Source: Actinomadura macra NBRC 14102 (lineage in GTDB: Bacteria; Actinomycetota; Actinomycetes; Streptosporangiales; Streptosporangiaceae). Taken from it: a DNA stretch of 64,000 nt. The position numbers were made by a program, and so were the translations under genes. Every line of letters starts with the position of its first letter. The stretch's first letter is position 1. Positions 24,295 to 32,985 of this stretch are shown piece after piece. Location: assembly GCF_001552215.1 (NCBI RefSeq), contig NZ_BCQT01000023.1, positions 124,001-188,000 on the forward strand, given 5' to 3'. Below the pieces are notes generated by a model. That model ran no database searches. It worked only from the letters and a program-made list of their open reading frames with translations, and was not told the DNA's origin.

Positions 24295-25976
24295 CCGCGA
24301 TCTCCTTCCCGTCGGCTCTGTCGCCAGGGTTCGTAGGTCGTCGTAAGGGTGTTACCGTCCAGGCGCGTGACGAGGTGGCCGCGCCACATCGCGTCGGCGC
24401 GTTCGGGAAAGTCCTCCCGCCAGTGGCTGCCCCGGGTCTCCTCCCTACGCTGCGCCGCGGCCACGATCGCGGACGCGACGGTGTGCAGGTTGGTGGCCTC
24501 CCACGCCTCCACGCCCGGCCGGACGTCGGCGCCGGAGCGGATGGGCAGGTCGGCCAGTTCACGTGCCGCCGCAGCGAGCCCCTCGGCGCCGCGTAGCACT
24601 CCCACAGAGGACGTCATGATGCGCTGAACGTCCCCGCGTGTGCTCGGGGCAAGCAGGCCGTCTGCGCGCGCGCCACCTACGGGCGAGGCGTCCGACGAGT
24701 CGCCCATGGAGGGCTCGTCCGATACCAGAGCGGTGAGGTCGGCTGAGAGCGCGGTGGCTATGCGTCCAGCGAAGACGAGCCCTTCCAAGAGAGAGTTGGA
24801 GGCGAGCCTGTTAGCGCCGTGGACGCCCGTACAGGCGACCTCGCCACACGCATAGAGGCCCGGCACGGATGTCCGCCCGTAGAGGTCTGTACGGACGCCT
24901 CCGCTCGCGTAGTGCGCGGCCGGGACGATGGGGATCGGCTCCGTCACCGGGTCGATTCCGTGGTGCCGGCAAGCGGCGAGGATGGTGGGGAACCGGTTCT
25001 CCCACATCGTCGCCCCGAGGTGCCGCCCGTCCAGGAGCATGTGGGACGCGCCGGTCTCGCGCATCCGGTTCATGATCCCCTTGGCGACGACGTCGCGCGG
25101 CGCGAGCTCGGCGAGTTCGTGGCGTCCGGACATGAAACGTGCGCCCGTGTGATCGACGAGGTGCGCGCCCTCGCCGCGGACCGCCTCCGAGATCAGCGGT
25201 TGCTGCCCCGTCGCGCCCTCGCCGAGCCACAGCACCGTCGGGTGGAACTGGACGAACTCCAGGTCGGTGACGGCGGCGCCGGCGCGCAGCGCGAGCGCGA
25301 CACCGTCGCCCGTCGACACCTCGGGATTGGTCGTGGCGGAGAACACCTGGCCGAGACCGCCGGTGGCGAGCACGACGGCGCGGGCCCGGACGGCGCCGAC
25401 ACCGCCCGGCTGGCCCTCGCCCATGACGTGCAGGGTGATACCGGTGGCACGTCCGGCCGCGTCCCGGAGCAGGTCCAGGACCAGGGCGTGTTCGATGACC
25501 TCGACGCCGGAGTCCTTGAGCGCGGCGAGCAGGGCCCGGCTGATCTCGGCACCGGTCGCGTCACCGCCCGCATGGGCGATGCGGCGCCGGTGGTGGCCGC
25601 CCTCGCGGGTGAGCGCGATGCCGCCGCCGCTGGCCCGGTCGAACGCGGCGCCGAGGTCGATGAGCCCCCGGACGGCGCCCGGCCCTTCGGTGACGAGGGC
25701 GCGGACGGCGTCCTCGTCGCACAGGCCGACCCCGGCGGTGAGGGTGTCGGCGAGATGCTCGCCGGGGCTGTCGTCGGGGGCCAGCGCGGCGGCGATCCCA
25801 CCCTGCGCCCAGCGGGTCGATCCCGCGTCCAGCAATGCCTTGGTGACCAGCAGCACCCGCCCGTGCGGCCGGCAGCGCAGCGCGGTCACCAGGCCGGCGA
25901 TACCGGATCCGATGACGACGACGTCGGTCTCGGTGGTCCAGCCGGGGGCGGGGGCCGCCAGAACGGAAGGGATCAC
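24291..25976 (-). CDS. nadB: L-aspartate oxidase
   Basis: 561 residues. The FAD enzyme makes iminoaspartate for NAD synthesis. The N-terminal dinucleotide motif is VVVIGSGIAGLVTALRC. Substrate-site runs are STRWAQGGIAAAL, FDRASGGGIALTREGGH, LEFVQFHPTVLW, SEAVRGEGAHLVD and CGEVACTGVHGANRLASNS, and a C-terminal helical domain completes it. The GTG start at 25976 has a good GAGGAGGG Shine-Dalgarno. It is the first gene of nadB-nadC-coaX; the 217 bases upstream carry a short GGCGAC-type repeat and no gene. Confidence 0.95.
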   Translation of the reverse strand: MIPSVLAAPAPGWTTETDVVVIGSGIAGLVTALRCRPHGRVLLVTKALLDAGSTRWAQGGIAAALAPDDSPGEHLADTLTAGVGLCDEDAVRALVTEGPGAVRGLIDLGAAFDRASGGGIALTREGGHHRRRIAHAGGDATGAEISRALLAALKDSGVEVIEHALVLDLLRDAAGRATGITLHVMGEGQPGGVGAVRARAVVLATGGLGQVFSATTNPEVSTGDGVALALRAGAAVTDLEFVQFHPTVLWLGEGATGQQPLISEAVRGEGAHLVDHTGARFMSGRHELAELAPRDVVAKGIMNRMRETGASHMLLDGRHLGATMWENRFPTILAACRHHGIDPVTEPIPIVPAAHYASGGVRTDLYGRTSVPGLYACGEVACTGVHGANRLASNSLLEGLVFAGRIATALSADLTALVSDEPSMGDSSDASPVGGARADGLLAPSTRGDVQRIMTSSVGVLRGAEGLAAAARELADLPIRSGADVRPGVEAWEATNLHTVASAIVAAAQRREETRGSHWREDFPERADAMWRGHLVTRLDGNTLTTTYEPWRQSRREGDRG

Positions 25977-26193
25977 GAGCCCTCCTCGGGGGTTTCGGTT
26001 CTCGTCATTGTGACATTAACCCCGGAAAGCTCCCATGGCCGGTCCCGTTTTCGGACGTAAGTCACATTCGGTGAAGACGGGGAGGCGCCCCGCGGAACGA
26101 CCGCACACCGGCCGGTGCGCGGCCGCTCACGGGCGAATCGGCGAATCGACGAGTCGGCGACGGCGACGGCGACGGCGGATCAGCGACAGCGGA

Positions 26194-26607
26194 TCAGCGG
26201 ACGAGGTCACCGCGCACGCCGGACCCGCCGGGCACGGGCTCAGCAGGGTCGGAGCCGAGCGAGACGATCTTGTTGGAACGGTCGACATGCACGACGCTCG
26301 GCCGGAACTCGCGCGCCTCGGCGTCGCTGAGCTGCGCGTAACTAATGATGATCACCAGGTCGCCGGGCTGCACCAGCCGCGCCGCCGCCCCGTTGATGCC
26401 GATCACACCGGACCCGCGCTCGCCCGCGATCAGATAGGTCTCCAGGCGGGCGCCGTTGTCGATGTCCACCACGTGCACCTGCTCGCCGGGCAGCAGGTCG
26501 GCGGCGTCCATCAGATCCTCGTCGATGGTCAGCGACCCGACGTAGTGCAGGTCCGCCTGCGTCACCGTGGCACGGTGGATCTTCGACTTGAACATCGTCC
26601 GGAACAT
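26194..26607 (-). CDS. panD: Aspartate 1-decarboxylase (pyruvoyl-dependent)
   Basis: 137 residues. It makes beta-alanine from aspartate for pantothenate. The proenzyme self-cleaves at Gly24-Ser25 in HYVGSLTID to give the pyruvoyl group. Other conserved runs are SKIHRATVTQADLHY, NGARLETYLI, GVIGINGAAARL and GDLVIIISYAQ. The C-terminal tail after about residue 115 is longer and Gly/Pro-rich. One base separates it from panC upstream, so the two are co-transcribed. Confidence 0.95.
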   Translation of the reverse strand: MFRTMFKSKIHRATVTQADLHYVGSLTIDEDLMDAADLLPGEQVHVVDIDNGARLETYLIAGERGSGVIGINGAAARLVQPGDLVIIISYAQLSDAEAREFRPSVVHVDRSNKIVSLGSDPAEPVPGGSGVRGDLVR

Positions 26608-26608
26608 T

Positions 26609-27490
26609 TCAGCGCTCCTTCGGGCTGCCGAGCTGGAGGGGAAGGTTGTCGATCAGGTGGGTCGCGCCGACCCGGCCGGCCACCGCGAGCACGGCCGGAC
26701 CATGGTGGGCCGCCGTGACCTCGACGAACGTCGCCGGGTCCACGAGGACGAGGTAGTCGAGCCCGAGCGGCGGCGCGGCGTGGACGGCCGTGTCGAGGAC
26801 GGCACGGGCCGCGCCCCTGATCGCGTCCGGGCCGCCCTGGACGGCCGCCTCGCCCGCCCGCAGCGCCCGCGACAACGCGAGGGCCGTACCGCGCTCCGCC
26901 GCGGACAGGTACCGGTTGCGGCTCGACAGCGCCAGCCCGTCCGGCTCCCGGACGGTCGGATGGCCGACGATCTCCACCGGCACGTTCAGGTCGGCGACCA
27001 TCCGGCGGATCATCGCCAGTTGCTGCGCGTCCTTCTCGCCGAAGACCGCGACGTCCGGGCGCACCAGGTTCAGCAGCTTCAGCACGACCGTGAGCATGCC
27101 GTCGAAATGGCCGGGCCGCGTCACGCCCTCCACCCGGGCGCCCATCGGCCCCGACCTCAGCGTGACCTGCGGCTCCGCCGGATACATCACCTCGCGGGAC
27201 GGCGCGAACACCACATCCGCGCCCTCGTCCGCGCACGCCTGGAGGTCGGCGGCGAACGTCCGCGGGTAGCGGTCGAAGTCCTCGCCCGGCCCGAACTGGA
27301 GCGGATTGACGAAGATGCTCACCGCCACCACGTCCGCGCTCTGCCGGGCCATGCGGATCAGCGACCGGTGCCCCTCGTGCAGCGCGCCCATCGTCGGGAC
27401 GAGCGCGAGGGTCCCCTCCACCGCCGACCGGACGGCGGACAGTTCCTCACGGGTCTCGGCGACGACCGGCTTCCTCGCACCCTCGCTCAC
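26609..27490 (-). CDS. panC: Pantothenate synthetase (pantoate-beta-alanine ligase)
   Basis: 293 residues. It joins pantoate and beta-alanine with ATP. The nucleotidyltransferase fold shows PTMGALHEGH (HIGH-like), SIFVNPLQFGPGEDF, the KMSKS-like loop region ending ALSSRNRYL, and FGEKDAQQLAMIRRMV. GTG at 27490 is chosen because GGGAGG lies 5 bases upstream; a GTG 14 codons earlier is possible. It lies directly upstream of panD and downstream of the DUF2520 Rossmann gene, a usual actinobacterial arrangement. Confidence 0.95.
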   Translation of the reverse strand: MSEGARKPVVAETREELSAVRSAVEGTLALVPTMGALHEGHRSLIRMARQSADVVAVSIFVNPLQFGPGEDFDRYPRTFAADLQACADEGADVVFAPSREVMYPAEPQVTLRSGPMGARVEGVTRPGHFDGMLTVVLKLLNLVRPDVAVFGEKDAQQLAMIRRMVADLNVPVEIVGHPTVREPDGLALSSRNRYLSAAERGTALALSRALRAGEAAVQGGPDAIRGAARAVLDTAVHAAPPLGLDYLVLVDPATFVEVTAAHHGPAVLAVAGRVGATHLIDNLPLQLGSPKER

Positions 27491-27542
27491 GGATCCTCCC
27501 TGATCGGTCCGGGTCACGCCGGGCTCATCCACATCTTCGCTG

Positions 27543-28484
27543 TCAGTCGGCCAGTGCTTCGAGGAGCCGCTCGGCGTCCTCGGGCTTCAGCAGTCCGGCA
27601 CCGAGCGCCCGGTCGGCGGTCAACCGGGCCAGCGCCACGTATACGCGGCGGCTCTCGGGTGACACTCGCCCCACCTCGGCGACATGGTCGGCCACCGTCC
27701 CCGCGTCACCGCGGGCGACGGGCCCGGTGAGCCCGCCGATGCCGAGACGCAGCCCGTTGTCGAGCGCCGCGCCGAGCAGCGGACCGAGCATCCGGGCCGG
27801 CTCGGCGACCCCCGCCTCGCGCAGCAGGTCCATCGCCTCGACGACCAGCGTGACCAGATGATTCGCACCACCGGCCAGAGCCGCGTGGTAGAGCGGGCGA
27901 CGCTCCTCGGTGATCCACACCGGTTCCCCGCCCATCTCCAGGACCAGCGCCTCCGCGACCGGACGCAGCGGCTCGGGCGCGGTGACGCCGAAGGAGATGC
28001 CGGTGAGGCGGTTGACGTCGTCGGGGCGCCCGGTGAACGTCATGACCGGGTGGAGGGCGAGCGGCAGCGCACCTGCCCGCGTGACCGGGTCCAGGACGGA
28101 CGCCCCGTACCGGCCGCTCGTGTGCAGCACCAGCTTGCCCGTGACCGGGACGCCGGCGGCGACGAGACCGGCGGCCAGTTCGGGGAGCGCGTCGTCGGGG
28201 ACGGTCAGCAGGACCAGGTCGGCGGCCGCCACGACCTCGTGCGGGGTCACGACGTCGACGCCGGGCAGGCGCTCCGCCACCCGCGCCCGCGACCGTTCGG
28301 ACACCGCCGCCGCGGCCACGACGCGGTGCCCGGCCTGGACGAGCGCGGCGCCGAGCGCCGTCCCGACCCGTCCGGCGCCCACGACGCCGACCGACAGCCG
28401 CGCCGGCCTGTCCTCGGGGCGTTCGGTCCCGCCGTCCGGCCCGTTTCCGGGCGTGGCGGAAGCGGGCGTGACGTGTGGATCCAT
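27543..28484 (-). CDS. Rossmann-fold DUF2520 oxidoreductase, candidate ketopantoate reductase
   Basis: 313 residues. The N-terminal NAD(P)-binding domain has VGVVGAGRVGTALGAALV, followed by DLVLLTVPDDALPELA. The C-terminal DUF2520-type helical domain includes ALHPVMTFTGRPDD and YHAALAGGANHLVTLVVEA. The overall plan resembles 6-phosphogluconate/ketopantoate-reductase folds. Position directly before panC-panD suggests a pantoate-forming step (PanE-like), since no classical panE or panB is in the window; this is inference. ATG at 28484 is used; the frame is open for 55 more codons upstream with poor composition. Confidence 0.8.
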   Translation of the reverse strand: MDPHVTPASATPGNGPDGGTERPEDRPARLSVGVVGAGRVGTALGAALVQAGHRVVAAAAVSERSRARVAERLPGVDVVTPHEVVAAADLVLLTVPDDALPELAAGLVAAGVPVTGKLVLHTSGRYGASVLDPVTRAGALPLALHPVMTFTGRPDDVNRLTGISFGVTAPEPLRPVAEALVLEMGGEPVWITEERRPLYHAALAGGANHLVTLVVEAMDLLREAGVAEPARMLGPLLGAALDNGLRLGIGGLTGPVARGDAGTVADHVAEVGRVSPESRRVYVALARLTADRALGAGLLKPEDAERLLEALAD

Positions 28485-28794
28485 CTGTTCGTTCCAGTCC
28501 TCGGTAGGTACCGGACGTGCGCGACCCAATGTACCCGCGAGTCCTGGGCCCGGCGTCCGGCGGGGCTTGCGATGCGACCTTGCGATACGACCTTGCGGGG
28601 CGCGGACACTACCCGCGCCCGGAACACCATCACACATCGGCGATGCCACTTCCGACTCGTGGCGACATTGTCACTCAGAGTGAAGTTGGAGTGAGGGTCG
28701 CAAAGGTGCCCCGCCCGGCCCGCACACCACGGCAGAGGGCCCGCGGTCAAGGATCGGACCCGCCTTCACCGCGCCGGGGCCGTCCGCATCCCCT
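28485..28794. other. Intergenic region upstream of the pan operon
   Basis: About 310 bases with no gene. It should hold the promoter for the minus-strand DUF2520-panC-panD transcript. The segment near 28640-28690 is comparatively AT-rich (GTGGCGACATTGTCACTCAG) and contains a short inverted pair GTGACA/TGTCAC-like, but no named motif. Confidence 0.35.
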
Positions 28795-28832
28795 CCGCCC
28801 CACCGCGGCGAGTCGTCCCCGCGGTGGGGCGG
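28795..28832 (-). terminator. Strong terminator after the ABC transporter operon
   Basis: CCGCCCCACCGCGG pairs perfectly (14 bp) with CCGCGGTGGGGCGG around a 10-base loop, 57 bases beyond the permease stop. Confidence 0.8.
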
Positions 28833-28889
28833 AGCCCGCCCGTCCCCTCTCCCAGCCGATCACGCAGCGTGATGCGATCCGGCGGGCGG

Positions 28890-31442
28890 TCAGTCGGTGG
28901 CCAGGGACTCCACGATCGACGCCTTGGCGGCACGGCGGGCGGGCATGACCGCCGCGATCATCCCGGCGGCCCCGGCCAGCCCCACGAAACCGGTGACCTG
29001 GAGGTAGGGCAGCGAGAAGACCGAGGTCTCCGACATCGCGTGGGTCGCCGCCCAGCCGAACGCCACCCCGAGAACGACCCCCGTGGACGCCCCGATCACG
29101 GCCATGACCAGGGCCTCGACCGACAGCATCCGGCGAAGCTGACGCTTGGTGAGACCGAGCGCCCGCAGCAGCGCCGACTCGCGCGTCCGCTCCACGACCG
29201 AGAGCGTCAGCGTGTTCGCGATGCCGAACAGCGCGATGACGATCGCCAGACCGAGCAGCCCACCGAAGATCATCAAGATCATGTCGATCGCGTTGCTGAC
29301 GCTCTCCTCGAACTCCGCGGACGAGAACACCTTCGCGGTCGGGTAGGGCCGCGCAGCGTCCTCGACGATCCTGCGCGCCGTGTCGGCGGGCACTCCGTCC
29401 CGGTCCTTGACGTAGATGGTCGACTCGTCCGGCAGGCTGAAGTACCGGGTGAAGTCCGCCTCGGGCACCAGGACCTCGCCGACCGGCGCCGGTGTGGAGA
29501 CTATGGCGACGATCTTCACGGGGACGGTGCCGTGCGCGGTCTTGACCTGGACGGTCTCACCGGTCCGCAGGTGTCCCCGGTCCGCGAACTTCTTCTCCAC
29601 GACCGCGGTCCCCGGCGTGAGCCCGGCCGGCCGCAGCGCCGCCGCCGACCCGTCCACGAGGCGGGGCTTCAGGACGGTCCCGAGCGCCGGACCGGTCACC
29701 GTCGCGACCTCGGCTTTCCTGCTCCCGACCTGCGCGTCCTTGCTGAGAAGCTCGAAGACGAGCGAGAACTCCGTCCGCTTGCGCAGCGCCTCGGTGAGCG
29801 CGTGCGGCGTCTGGCCGGCTTCATGGCCGTTGCGCGCCTGCACCTGGAACTCCACCGGGTACTGCTCGGCCAGCGAGCGGGTGGAGGTGGCCTTGCCACT
29901 GGCGGCGATCACCGCGAACAGGCTCATCAGGCCGACGCCCACGGTCAGCGCGATCGTCGTCGTGGCCGTGCGGCGCGGGGTACGGCGCGCGTTCTCCACC
30001 GCCAGCCGTGCCGGCACCCCGCCCAGCCGCGCGGGCAACGCTCCGGCGACGCGCCCGAACGGCCGCACCAGGGCGGGCATCCCCGCGATCACCGCGAGGA
30101 AGAACACCCCGCCCGCGAGCGCGACGGTGTACATCGCACCCGTGCCCTTCGGCATCTGGAAGGTTCCGAGCAGGCTCAGCGCGATCCCGGCCACCGCGAG
30201 CAGGATCGTCAGCGCGGTCCGGACGAGCCCCAGCCGGAACCGCCCGGTGCCCGGCTCCAGTTCCGAACGCAGCGCCGCGACCGGCGCGACGCGGGTGGCG
30301 GCGCGGGCGGGCAGCAGCGCCGACAGGACGGTCACGACGACGCCCACCGTCAGGCCGATCGCGACGGTGCGTCCGGCGAGGGCCAGCCCTTCCACCGGAA
30401 CCTGCGTGGTGAGCCGCCCGATCCCCGCGACCGCGCCCGCGCCGAGCCCGACGCCCGCGACGATGCCGAGCAGCGAGCCGACCAGCCCGACCACCGCCGA
30501 CTCGACCAGGACGCCGCCGAACACCTGCCGGCGGGTCGCGCCGACACAGCGCAGCAGCGCCATCTCCCGCATCCGCTGCGCGATCAGGATCGAGAACGTG
30601 TTGTAGATGACGAGCGCGGAGACCAACATCGCCACCAGACCGAAGATCAGCAGCCCGGCCCGGATGATCTCGGTGTCGGCACCCGCCTCCTTGGCGAGCT
30701 TCTTCGCCAGTTCGTCGCCGGTGTAGACGCGGTACGACCCGCCGACCGCCGCGGCGACCGCCGCCTTGTCCGCGCCGAGGACGTCGATCTCCTCGTAGTA
30801 CTTCGCGCCCGTCATCGCCAGGGTCGTCGCGGCGTCGAAGCCTACGGCGCCCTGTGCGTCCGCTTCCTGGTCGATGCCGAAGTCAACGATGCCGACGACC
30901 GAAAAGCGATGCGGCCGGCCGTCATGGTCCAGGACCGTCACCGCGTCCCCGACCTTGAACGCCGTCCGTTCGGCGGCCCGCGTGCTCAGCACGGCCTCGG
31001 TCGGCCCGGACGGCGGGCGCCCCTTCTCGACCTCGACACGCAGCAGCCGCCCGGCCTGCACCGAGATCCCCGCGGTCGGGAAGTCGCCGATCGTCTTGCC
31101 GTCCCTGCCGACCAGTGCGGCGTCCCCGCGCACCGCGCCCTGCACCTCGGTCACCCCCGGCAGCGCCTGGACTCGGCGGAGGACATCGGTGGGGACCCCC
31201 GGCTCGTCCGAACCGCCCTGCCCGTCCGAACCACCCGGCTCGATCGGCGCATTGGGCCCGGGCAGGACCGCGGCGTCCACCTTTCCGGCCGACCGCGCGA
31301 AGGTCTTGGCGACCCCCTTGTCCATCGTGTCGGTCAGGACGAACGTGCCCGAGATGAAACCCACGCCGAGCGTGATGGCCACGGCGGTCAGCAGCAGGCG
31401 CAGCTTGTGCGCGAGCAGGCCCGCCAGCGTCGTCTTCAGCAT
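28890..31442 (-). CDS. ABC transporter permease, FtsX/MacB-like (two FtsX domains)
   Basis: 850 residues. The first helix is LRLLLTAVAITLGVGFISGT, followed by an extracellular MacB-type periplasmic-core-like domain. The first FtsX block of three helices starts about 260 (LLIFGLVAMLVSALVIYNTF). Two more helices follow mid-protein (LTILLAVAGIALSLLGTF), then a second extracellular domain and a C-terminal FtsX block (MILMIFGGLLGLAIVIALFG, then AATHAMSETS). It probably exports lipids, peptides or drugs, or acts as a mechanotransducer. Its ATG overlaps the ATPase stop (TGATG). A regulator is not adjacent. Confidence 0.9.
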   Translation of the reverse strand: MLKTTLAGLLAHKLRLLLTAVAITLGVGFISGTFVLTDTMDKGVAKTFARSAGKVDAAVLPGPNAPIEPGGSDGQGGSDEPGVPTDVLRRVQALPGVTEVQGAVRGDAALVGRDGKTIGDFPTAGISVQAGRLLRVEVEKGRPPSGPTEAVLSTRAAERTAFKVGDAVTVLDHDGRPHRFSVVGIVDFGIDQEADAQGAVGFDAATTLAMTGAKYYEEIDVLGADKAAVAAAVGGSYRVYTGDELAKKLAKEAGADTEIIRAGLLIFGLVAMLVSALVIYNTFSILIAQRMREMALLRCVGATRRQVFGGVLVESAVVGLVGSLLGIVAGVGLGAGAVAGIGRLTTQVPVEGLALAGRTVAIGLTVGVVVTVLSALLPARAATRVAPVAALRSELEPGTGRFRLGLVRTALTILLAVAGIALSLLGTFQMPKGTGAMYTVALAGGVFFLAVIAGMPALVRPFGRVAGALPARLGGVPARLAVENARRTPRRTATTTIALTVGVGLMSLFAVIAASGKATSTRSLAEQYPVEFQVQARNGHEAGQTPHALTEALRKRTEFSLVFELLSKDAQVGSRKAEVATVTGPALGTVLKPRLVDGSAAALRPAGLTPGTAVVEKKFADRGHLRTGETVQVKTAHGTVPVKIVAIVSTPAPVGEVLVPEADFTRYFSLPDESTIYVKDRDGVPADTARRIVEDAARPYPTAKVFSSAEFEESVSNAIDMILMIFGGLLGLAIVIALFGIANTLTLSVVERTRESALLRALGLTKRQLRRMLSVEALVMAVIGASTGVVLGVAFGWAATHAMSETSVFSLPYLQVTGFVGLAGAAGMIAAVMPARRAAKASIVESLATD

Positions 31443-32212
31443 CACGCCCCCAGCCTCTTGAGCTGGTCGAGCACCGCGTCCGGGGTCGGCTGGACGATCT
31501 CGGAGACGATCTCCCCGTCGCGCAGGAACACCACCCGGTCGGCGTACGACGCGGCGACCGGGTCGTGGGTCACCATGACGATCGTCTGGCCCATCTCCCG
31601 CACGGAGGCGCGCAGGAAGCCGAGCACCTCCGCGCCGGAGCGGGAGTCGAGGTTGCCGGTCGGCTCGTCCGCGAAGATCACATCGGGCCGGGCGACGAGC
31701 GCACGCGCGCACGCGACCCGCTGCTGCTGGCCGCCCGATAGCTCGCTCGGCCGGTGGCCGAGCCGGTCGCGCAGCCCCACCACATCCACGACTTGGTCGA
31801 ACCACGCCTGATCCGCCTTGCGGCCGGCGAGGTCGAGCGGCAGCCGGATGTTCTGCTCGGCGGTCAGCGTGGGCAGCAGGTTGAACGCCTGGAAGACGAA
31901 CCCGACCCGGTCGCGGCGCAGCAGCGTCAGCTGCCGGTCGCTCAGCCCGGTGATCTCGGCGTCGCCGAGCATGATCCGCCCGCTGGTGACGGTGTCCAGC
32001 CCCGCCAGGCAGTGCATCAGCGTGGACTTCCCCGACCCGGACGGACCCATGATCGCGGTGAACACGCCGCTGACGAATCCGATGCTGACGCCGCGCAGCG
32101 CGTGCACGGCCGCGTCGCCGGACCCGTACACCTTCGACACGCCGTCGGCCATGACGGCCGCCGTGGAGGCGTCGGGGTTCCTCCCCTGCGGGCTGGTGAA
32201 CGTGCTGGTCAC
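31442..32212 (-). CDS. ABC transporter ATP-binding protein (LolD/MacB type)
   Basis: 256 residues. Walker A is GPSGSGKST, the Q-loop is VFQAFNLLPTLTAEQN, the signature is LSGGQQQRVACARAL, and Walker B is VIFADEPTGNLDS with H-loop VTHDP. This combination marks the MacB/LolD subfamily working with FtsX-like permeases. GTG at 32212 is preferred because GGAG lies 5-6 bases upstream; the ORF opens 12 codons earlier. It is the first gene of a two-gene operon with the permease. Confidence 0.93.
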   Translation of the reverse strand: MTSTFTSPQGRNPDASTAAVMADGVSKVYGSGDAAVHALRGVSIGFVSGVFTAIMGPSGSGKSTLMHCLAGLDTVTSGRIMLGDAEITGLSDRQLTLLRRDRVGFVFQAFNLLPTLTAEQNIRLPLDLAGRKADQAWFDQVVDVVGLRDRLGHRPSELSGGQQQRVACARALVARPDVIFADEPTGNLDSRSGAEVLGFLRASVREMGQTIVMVTHDPVAASYADRVVFLRDGEIVSEIVQPTPDAVLDQLKRLGA

Positions 32213-32385
32213 GGCGACTCCTTCGTGGATGCGGACGATCCTGCTCAACGCTAGGAATCGGCGCGCTCCCCGCCATCAGCCCCGCGGCCACGCTTCAGGT
32301 CAGCCTTGCGGCGCGTCCACCACGGCCCGTACGACCTGAGACGTACGAAGCCATCAGCCATTACACCGACGCGCCGACGCCGGAC

Positions 32386-32428
32386 GTGCGAATGCCGGGA
32401 GCCCCGGTGGGACTCCCGGCATTCGCAC
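32386..32428 (-). terminator. Long perfect stem-loop downstream of the chaplin-like gene
   Basis: GTGCGAATGCCGGGAG pairs perfectly with CTCCCGGCATTCGCAC (16 bp) around an 11-base loop, about 75 bases after the stop of the minus-strand gene. Confidence 0.8.
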
Positions 32429-32502
32429 CGCCGGGCACTCGCGCGGACGGTCACGATCGCCGAGGATCCGGCCTGGGCGCCCGGCGGTGGTGGATCGGCG
32501 AT

Positions 32503-32823
32503 TCAGTTGTCGACGAAAGCGCCGCCCTTGCAACTCGCCCCCGCGATGCCGACGACGGCCACGGCGTTGCCGCAGACGTTGACCGGAACTGAGATCGGGG
32601 CGAAGACCTGGTTGCCGCCCAGGATCGAAAAGTTGCCACTGGTGTGGTTGTTCGAGAAGTGGCCGTCATGGCCGTGCCCGTGCCCGTGCCCGTGGCCGTG
32701 GCCGTGGTCGTGCCCGTGGTCGTGCCCGTGGTCGGGCCCGCCGGCGTAGGCAGGTCCGGCGGCGAGGGCGGCGCCGGCGACGGCAAAGCCCAGGATGCCG
32801 GTGGCGGCAAGCTTCTTGATCAC
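32503..32823 (-). CDS. Chaplin-like secreted protein with a His/Gly-rich metal-binding-type insert
   Basis: 106 residues. The signal peptide (MIKKLAATGILGFAVAGAAL) probably ends at AYA-G. Residues about 30-55 are a His-Gly/His-Asp repeat with about twelve histidines (units GHDH and GHGH). The C-terminal 45 residues resemble a chaplin domain: FSILGGNQVFAPISVPVNVC, GNAVAVVGIAGASC and a final VDN, with the two conserved cysteines. Chaplins assemble into hydrophobic amyloid-like coats on aerial hyphae. The His tract could bind zinc, copper or nickel (inference). The DNA under the tract is a 6-base repeat (CCGTGG/CCCGTG). Confidence 0.85.
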   Translation of the reverse strand: MIKKLAATGILGFAVAGAALAAGPAYAGGPDHGHDHGHDHGHGHGHGHGHGHDGHFSNNHTSGNFSILGGNQVFAPISVPVNVCGNAVAVVGIAGASCKGGAFVDN

Positions 32824-32873
32824 GAGAATCCTCCCGTACGTCGGGTTGTGCAGTGGACCCGATTGACAGTGCC

Positions 32874-32897
32874 GACGCCCTCCGGACGGAGGGCGTC
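32874..32897 (-). terminator. Stem-loop between response regulator end and chaplin-like gene start
   Basis: GACGCCCTCC pairs perfectly with GGAGGGCGTC around GGAC. It lies 90 bases after the response-regulator stop and in the leader of the chaplin-like gene, so it may terminate the former or shape the latter. Confidence 0.6.
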
Positions 32898-32985
32898 GCG
32901 TACGGTAGTTACCCAGTTACTTTCTGGCAACAGAAGTGAATGCTCCAAGTTGGTGGAAAATAGCCGCCAAGGAGCAACATTTCTA

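Noticed and set aside
28824..31811. 995-codon open frame on the plus strand opposite the ABC permease
   Set aside because: Shadow of a GC-rich gene: translation is Arg/Asp/Gly-rich without domains, while the minus strand encodes a clear FtsX-type permease.
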